Positions 60,782 through 64,000 of a stretch of 64,000 bases of DNA are shown here, piece by piece. This stretch comes from JBQTKD01 sp052389435 (GTDB taxonomy: Bacteria; Actinomycetota; Actinomycetes; Sporichthyales; Sporichthyaceae). The notes beneath the pieces were generated by a model, which did no database searches, was not told the origin of the DNA, and saw only the letters and a program-made list of their open reading frames with translations. Within the stretch, counting starts at the first letter, position 1, and each line of letters starts with the position of its first letter. Where the stretch lies: positions 43,493 to 107,492 of the forward strand of contig JBQTIB010000066.1 in the NCBI GenBank assembly GCA_052389435.1. The letters run 5' to 3'. The position numbers and the translations under genes are program-made.

Positions 60782-61474
60782 ATGACGACCAACGTGGAGT
60801 TCGCGAGCAACGGCGCCACCGCCGGTGGGTACCTGGCGCTTCCCGAGTCCGGCCGCGGTCCGGGCGTGCTGGTGCTGCAGGAGTGGTGGGGGCTGGACCC
60901 CTCGCTGAAGGTCATGGTGGACCGCCTCGCCGCGGCCGGGTTCGTCGCGCTCGCGCCGGACCTCTACCACGGCGAACTCGCCGCGCACGACGAGATGGAC
61001 CGGGCCGGCGAACTCATGAACGCGCTGCCGCCGGACCGGGCGGCCAGGGACATGAGCGGCGCGGTGGACTACCTCGCGGGCCACGAGGCAACGACGGGCG
61101 AGGGCATCGGCGTCGTCGGGTTCTGCATGGGCGGGCTGCTGACCTTCCTGATCGCCGCGGGCCGCGGCGACAGGGTCAAGGCCGCCGTGCCGTTCTACGG
61201 CTACACCCCGCCGCAGATGGAGCCGGACTGGTCCGGCCTGACCGCGGTGGTCCGCGGCCACATGGCCGGCGTCGACGACTTCTTCGCCCCCGACGGCGCC
61301 CGCGCCCTCGAGGCGAAGCTGGTGGGCCTCGGCAAGGACGTACAGCTGACGATCCACGAGGGCGCCGGGCACGCGTTCATGAATCCGCACGACTCGATCG
61401 GCAACCTCGACGAGGTCCTGGCGGCAAAGGTGTGGGCGGAAGCCACGGCGTTCCTGCACGACCAACTGGGCTAG
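60782..61474 (+). CDS. Dienelactone hydrolase family protein
   Basis: A 230-residue alpha/beta-hydrolase opening lactone rings or related esters. The catalytic triad is visible: Cys in GFCMGGLL, Asp in AGVDDFFAP, and His in GAGHAFMNP; the Glu near LQEWWGLD is the usual helper. ATG at 60782 directly after a GC-rich spacer. Single cytoplasmic gene before a pair of GTCCGAC repeats. Confidence 0.9.
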   Translation: MTTNVEFASNGATAGGYLALPESGRGPGVLVLQEWWGLDPSLKVMVDRLAAAGFVALAPDLYHGELAAHDEMDRAGELMNALPPDRAARDMSGAVDYLAGHEATTGEGIGVVGFCMGGLLTFLIAAGRGDRVKAAVPFYGYTPPQMEPDWSGLTAVVRGHMAGVDDFFAPDGARALEAKLVGLGKDVQLTIHEGAGHAFMNPHDSIGNLDEVLAAKVWAEATAFLHDQLG

Positions 61475-61492
61475 GCCCCCGGCGGTTCCGCT

Positions 61493-61533
61493 GCGTCCGA
61501 CGTTGCGGGGCCCACCGGACGCTGGACGCTACG
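61493..61533. repeat. Dispersed GTCCGAC palindromic repeat, copy E1
   Basis: Imperfect arms (61493-61503 with 61519-61529, 9 of 11) around GGGGCCCACC. Shares a 16-nt inverted word with copy B. Confidence 0.7.
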
Positions 61534-61555
61534 CCATGTCGCGCCAGGGGAAGCT

Positions 61556-61600
61556 CGTTGCGTCCGAGGTAGCGCCGGACGCTGGACGTCGGACGCACGG
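61556..61600. repeat. Dispersed GTCCGAC palindromic repeat, copy E2
   Basis: Arms GCGTCCG (61560-61566) and CGGACGC (61590-61596). Shares CCGGACGCTGGACG with E1 and a 16-nt inverted word with copy A. Immediately precedes pdxH (GTG at 61613). Confidence 0.75.
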
Positions 61601-61612
61601 GGAGAAGGCGGC

Positions 61613-62281
61613 GTGGCCGAGGGGCGCTGGGGTGGGCCGGACCCGCAACTCGCGGGCATGCGCCAGGAGTACCTGGCCGACGGGCTCGACGTAACCGACC
61701 TCGCGGCCGATCCCATCGCGGCGTTCGCCGCGTGGCTGAGCGAGGTCGACGCCGCGGGGCTGCCCGAGCCGAACGCGATGGTCGTCTCCACGGTCGGCGC
61801 GGACGGGGCGCCGTCGTCGCGGATGACGCTGCTGAAGGACGTCGACGAGCAGGGGTTCGTCTTCTTCACCAACTACACCTCGCGCAAGGCCGGCGAGATC
61901 GACGCCAACCCCGCCGTTTCGCTGCTGTTCCCCTGGCACGGGCTGCGCCGGCAGGTGATCGTGCGGGGCCGCGCCGGGCGGGTGGCGCCGGAGGAGTCGG
62001 CCGCCTACTTCGCCTCGCGGCCACACGGCTCGCAGTTGGGGGCGTGGGCGTCCCGCCAGTCGACGGTGCTGGGCTCGCGCGCCGAACTCGACGACCGATA
62101 CGCCGAACTCGCCCGCCGCTGGCCCGAGGGCACCCCGGTCCCCGTCCCGGACTTCTGGGGCGGCTATCGAGTGGTGCCGCAGGCCGTCGAGTTCTGGCAG
62201 GGCCGGACCTCCCGCCTGCACGATCGGCTGAAGTTCACCCGCGTCGCCGACGGCTGGCACGTCGACCGCCTCGCGCCCTAG
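61613..62281 (+). CDS. pdxH: Pyridoxine/pyridoxamine 5'-phosphate oxidase
   Basis: A 222-residue FMN enzyme making pyridoxal 5'-phosphate. The family marks are PNAMVVSTVGADGAPSSRMT, LKDVDEQGFVFFTNYTSRKA, SLLFPWHGLRRQVIVRGRAG, and the C-terminal WGGYRVVPQAVEFWQGRTSR with LHDRLKF. GTG at 61613 follows GGAG. It is transcribed after two repeats; a citrate synthase usually lies next to it in actinobacteria but is not seen here. Confidence 0.95.
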   Translation: MAEGRWGGPDPQLAGMRQEYLADGLDVTDLAADPIAAFAAWLSEVDAAGLPEPNAMVVSTVGADGAPSSRMTLLKDVDEQGFVFFTNYTSRKAGEIDANPAVSLLFPWHGLRRQVIVRGRAGRVAPEESAAYFASRPHGSQLGAWASRQSTVLGSRAELDDRYAELARRWPEGTPVPVPDFWGGYRVVPQAVEFWQGRTSRLHDRLKFTRVADGWHVDRLAP

Positions 62282-62372
62282 CGCGGAAAATCTCCGCGGG
62301 TGTCAGCCGAAACGGCCCCACAAACCGGGACAAACCGGGCGCGCGAACAGCCATTGCGGATGACGTGCGCAA

Positions 62373-62414
62373 ACGGTCCCTTGACGACGGTCCCTCGACG
62401 ACGGTCCCGCGACG
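62373..62414 (+). repeat. Three 14-bp tandem repeats
   Basis: ACGGTCCCTTGACG, ACGGTCCCTCGACG, ACGGTCCCGCGACG at 62373, 62387 and 62401, in the gap after pdxH and running up to the stop side of the small gene at 62419. A direct repeat ACAAACCGGG lies just upstream (62320s). Confidence 0.85.
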
Positions 62415-62418
62415 CGGA

Positions 62419-62598
62419 TCAGGCGGTCCGGCGGCCGGCGTAGCGGGCGGCGCGCTCGCGGGCGAGGCGGACCAGGGGGTCGTTGTCGGGGCGGAGCTGG
62501 GCAGGGCCGAACACGGTGAAGCCCGCCTTGCGCAGGCGGTACCGGATGCGCCAGCCCAGGTCCTCGAGCCCGCGGGGCTCCCACTTCGGCTTCGACAT
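62419..62598 (-). CDS. Small basic hypothetical protein
   Basis: A 59-residue basic protein (SKPKWEPRGLEDLGWRIRYR, LRKAGFTVFGPAQLRPDNDP, LVRLARERAARYAGRR). ATG at 62598 follows GGGAGG. It is divergent from a MarR-type gene; the gap holds palindromic sequence, so it is a likely target of that regulator. No family recognised. Confidence 0.6.
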   Translation of the reverse strand: MSKPKWEPRGLEDLGWRIRYRLRKAGFTVFGPAQLRPDNDPLVRLARERAARYAGRRTA

Positions 62599-62615
62599 CG
62601 TTGCCTCCCTAATGG

Positions 62616-62635
62616 TTAGTACGCTAATTAATAGC
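62616..62635. promoter_or_regulatory. Palindromic operator between small gene and MarR gene
   Basis: TTAG-TACG-CTAA (62616-62627) overlaps GCTA-ATTAA-TAGC (62623-62635), an AT-rich block in a GC-rich region and the natural site for the adjacent MarR-type regulator. Confidence 0.55.
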
Positions 62636-62662
62636 ACGGCAACCAACTGCTAGGGTGGGTCT

Positions 62663-63148
62663 GTGACGCAGCAGACGACGGTCGACCTCGGCGAGGATCC
62701 GCTCCAGCTCGAGCGCCAGGTGTGCTTCGCGCTGTCCGTGGCCAGTCGTTGCGTGATCGGGGTGTATCGGCCCCTGCTGGAGCCGCACGGTCTGACACAC
62801 CCTCAGTACCTGGTCATGCTCGCGCTCTGGGAGCAGGCGCCGTGCCCGGCGAAGGACCTCGCGTCGGCGCTGCACTTCGACCCCGCGACCCTGAGCCCGA
62901 TGCTCAAGCGTCTCGAGGCGCTCGGGTACGTGACCCGCACCCGCAGCGCCGTCGACGAACGCGTCCTGACCGTCGACCTCACCGACGCCGGCCGCGCCCT
63001 GCGCGAGGAGGCCCTGAAGATTCCCTACGCCGTCGTGGAGCGGCTCGGGATGGACCTCGAGGATCTGATGGCGATTCAGCGGTCGCTGGTGCGCGTCATC
63101 GAGGCGACGGACCGCATGCCGGCCGCCGAGGTCGACCCGCTCGCCTAG
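62663..63148 (+). CDS. MarR-family regulator, OhrR-like
   Basis: A 161-residue winged-helix regulator. LERQVCFALSVASR carries a cysteine at the position of the peroxide-sensing Cys of OhrR, followed by LTHPQYLVMLALWEQAPCPA, the HTH (DLASALHFDPATLSPMLKRL) and wing (TRTRSAVDERVLTVDLTDAG). GTG at 62663. An organic-peroxide role is plausible, but no ohr gene lies nearby; the divergent small basic gene is the obvious target. Confidence 0.8.
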   Translation: MTQQTTVDLGEDPLQLERQVCFALSVASRCVIGVYRPLLEPHGLTHPQYLVMLALWEQAPCPAKDLASALHFDPATLSPMLKRLEALGYVTRTRSAVDERVLTVDLTDAGRALREEALKIPYAVVERLGMDLEDLMAIQRSLVRVIEATDRMPAAEVDPLA

Positions 63149-63373
63149 TTAGGCGAGGGAGAACGCCCACAGTGCGAGGGTCGCGACGGCGCCGCCGAGA
63201 CCGACCATCCGCAGCCGCGCGTCCCGCCGCCGCGGGCGCGTGTTGCGGGCACGGGTGTCGGACACGCCGCCCGACAGCGCGCCGAGGAACGCGGCCAGGG
63301 CCAGCACGAATGCGAGGCTCGCCACCCCGGAGCCGACCACGTCGGTGAACTGGCCCAGCGCTCTGACCACCAC
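63149..63373 (-). CDS. Small multi-pass membrane protein
   Basis: A 74-residue protein with hydrophobic segments FTDVVGSGVASLAFVLALAA and VGLGGAVATLALWAFSLA, stop at 63149 one base after the MarR gene stop. GTG at 63373 is the only standard in-frame start; the frame continues upstream with more hydrophobic residues (LKSAIPALWCAWLGVAAVVV), while the plausible ATG at 63455 behind GGAGG is in a different frame and hits TGA at once. A one-base error or frameshift is possible. Confidence 0.5.
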   Translation of the reverse strand: MVVRALGQFTDVVGSGVASLAFVLALAAFLGALSGGVSDTRARNTRPRRRDARLRMVGLGGAVATLALWAFSLA

Positions 63374-63610
63374 GGCGGCGACACCCAGCCAGGCGCACCA
63401 CAGCGCAGGGATCGCGGATTTCAGTCGGTCCTCCGAGTCAACGACGGGCCGTCATCCTCCCAGGCCGACTCCCTTCTCCGGCGTTCGCATCGCGCTCGGA
63501 GGTTTTCGGGGGCGGTCGGGGGCGGAGTCCCCGACGGTGGTGACGGATCTGGCACGTGATCTGGCCGACCGGTTCGCGTGTGGGGGCTTGCCCTCGTGGA
63601 AGATCGACCC

Positions 63611-64000
63611 ATGCCCCTTCCCGTCGTGCACGAGGTGACCGGTCTTGCCGTCCGCGGCATCGGATCGACCGTGCATGCGGCCGTGCACCTGTGGAGCCTG
63701 CCGGTCCGAGCCGTCGGGATCATGGAGAAGGCCGAGGACCTGCTCACCCGGGTCGAGGTCGTCGTGCGGCGGGCCGAGCACGCCTCCCTCGAGATCGAGA
63801 CGCTCGCGCAGCGGGCCGGCGCCCTGGTCGAAGAGGTGGGCGCGGTCGTCGCGGGCGCCCGGGGCACCGTGGCCGTCACCGCGGCGACGGTGGCCGCGGT
63901 CGAGCCCCGGCGGTGCGCCACCGCCGAGACCCAACCCCACGGGGGGGGGGGCGGCGGCAGCAGCCGCGAGGTAGGCGCCCGGGGGGGCGGGGGGGTCACC
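63611..64000 (+). CDS. Helical hypothetical protein (partial, right edge)
   Basis: A protein of at least 130 residues cut by the right edge. After a short start (MPLPVVHEVTGLAVRGIG) it is amphipathic helix: IMEKAEDLLTRVEVVVRRAE, LEIETLAQRAGALVEEVGAV, the pattern of phasin- or coiled-coil-type proteins. ATG at 63611. The last 60 bases are G-rich homopolymers and may be misread, so the C-terminus from about residue 110 is unreliable. Confidence 0.5.
   Translation, partial: MPLPVVHEVTGLAVRGIGSTVHAAVHLWSLPVRAVGIMEKAEDLLTRVEVVVRRAEHASLEIETLAQRAGALVEEVGAVVAGARGTVAVTAATVAAVEPRRCATAETQPHGGGGGGSSREVGARGGGGVT

Noticed and set aside
62373..62414. Short CRISPR-like array
   Set aside because: Three contiguous 14-bp units without spacers and no cas genes.
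63430..63460. prfB-like programmed frameshift (CGT TGA C)
   Set aside because: The slip from CGT to GTT would be poor and there is no Shine-Dalgarno stimulator at the right distance; a sequence error or other start is simpler.

Overview
The window is 64 kb of very GC-rich, densely packed chromosome from an actinobacterium. Frequent GTG starts, G/C-biased third codon positions, actinobacterial-only families (DUF3263, LytR_C, DUF3027, DUF2530, bacterial XPB, F420-type PPOX proteins) and an orphan groEL under CIRCE control all point there. From memory, two blocks follow an order seen in Streptomyces and mycobacteria: otsB/otsA - thrC - cold-shock gene - groEL, and XPB helicase - helicase-associated protein - cold-shock protein - DUF3027 - DUF2530 - MarR/MFS - serC - pdxH. 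I cannot assign a genus with confidence. I see no phage, transposase or CRISPR. The content is core chromosome with lineage-specific insertions.

Layout. 1-3.5 kb: a secreted CocE-type hydrolase cut by the left edge, a DinB protein divergent from a WYL regulator around a perfect inverted repeat, and a stand-alone TipAS domain. 3.5-5.1 kb: BrkB-type membrane protein, a small coupled protein and two tandem tRNA genes (Met-type CAT and Trp-type CCA). 5.1-12.3 kb: transglutaminase-like protein, CorA transporter, MmyB-type regulator, DUF1015, an ABC ATPase coupled to a CoA transferase, and a TM2 protein. 12.3-17.1 kb: aldehyde dehydrogenase with an SDR, an SRPBCC protein and a sortase-type LPHTG surface protein. 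17.4-24.9 kb: DUF3263, LytR_C, otsB and a molybdopterin oxidoreductase face an otsA operon that carries two unknown small proteins, followed by an exported NodB deacetylase. 25.1-33.3 kb: a serine-rich envelope protein, a SAM-I riboswitch and thrC, a cold-shock protein, a PPOX-fold protein, a GT-C glycosyltransferase, tandem CIRCE elements and groEL. 33.5-39.7 kb: cyclophilin and three PhoX-family Tat proteins interleaved with a DUF4031 protein and an HD phosphohydrolase. 40-64 kb: XPB helicase and its helicase-associated partner, epoxide hydrolase with DUF418, a second cold-shock protein, two MFS exporters, MarR regulators, a dead thpR fragment, a secreted GLLG-repeat protein, an SAM methyltransferase, serC, a dienelactone hydrolase and pdxH.

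The genes contribute to osmolyte synthesis (trehalose), amino-acid synthesis (threonine, serine), vitamin B6 salvage, protein folding (GroEL, cyclophilin), cold adaptation, nucleotide-excision-type repair, phosphate scavenging (PhoX paralogues) and envelope building. Control elements read directly from the DNA include a SAM-I riboswitch whose P1 helix runs into the thrC ribosome binding site, two CIRCE operators 35 bp apart, palindromic operators at MarR and WYL genes, and about a dozen hairpin terminators.

The least expected signal is a family of short dispersed intergenic palindromes built on GCGTCCGAC/GTCGGACGC. There are seven copies at five loci, with 13-16 nt exact shared words, and four of the five loci lie between converging genes. 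The last 60 bases contain long G runs and should be treated as doubtful sequence.
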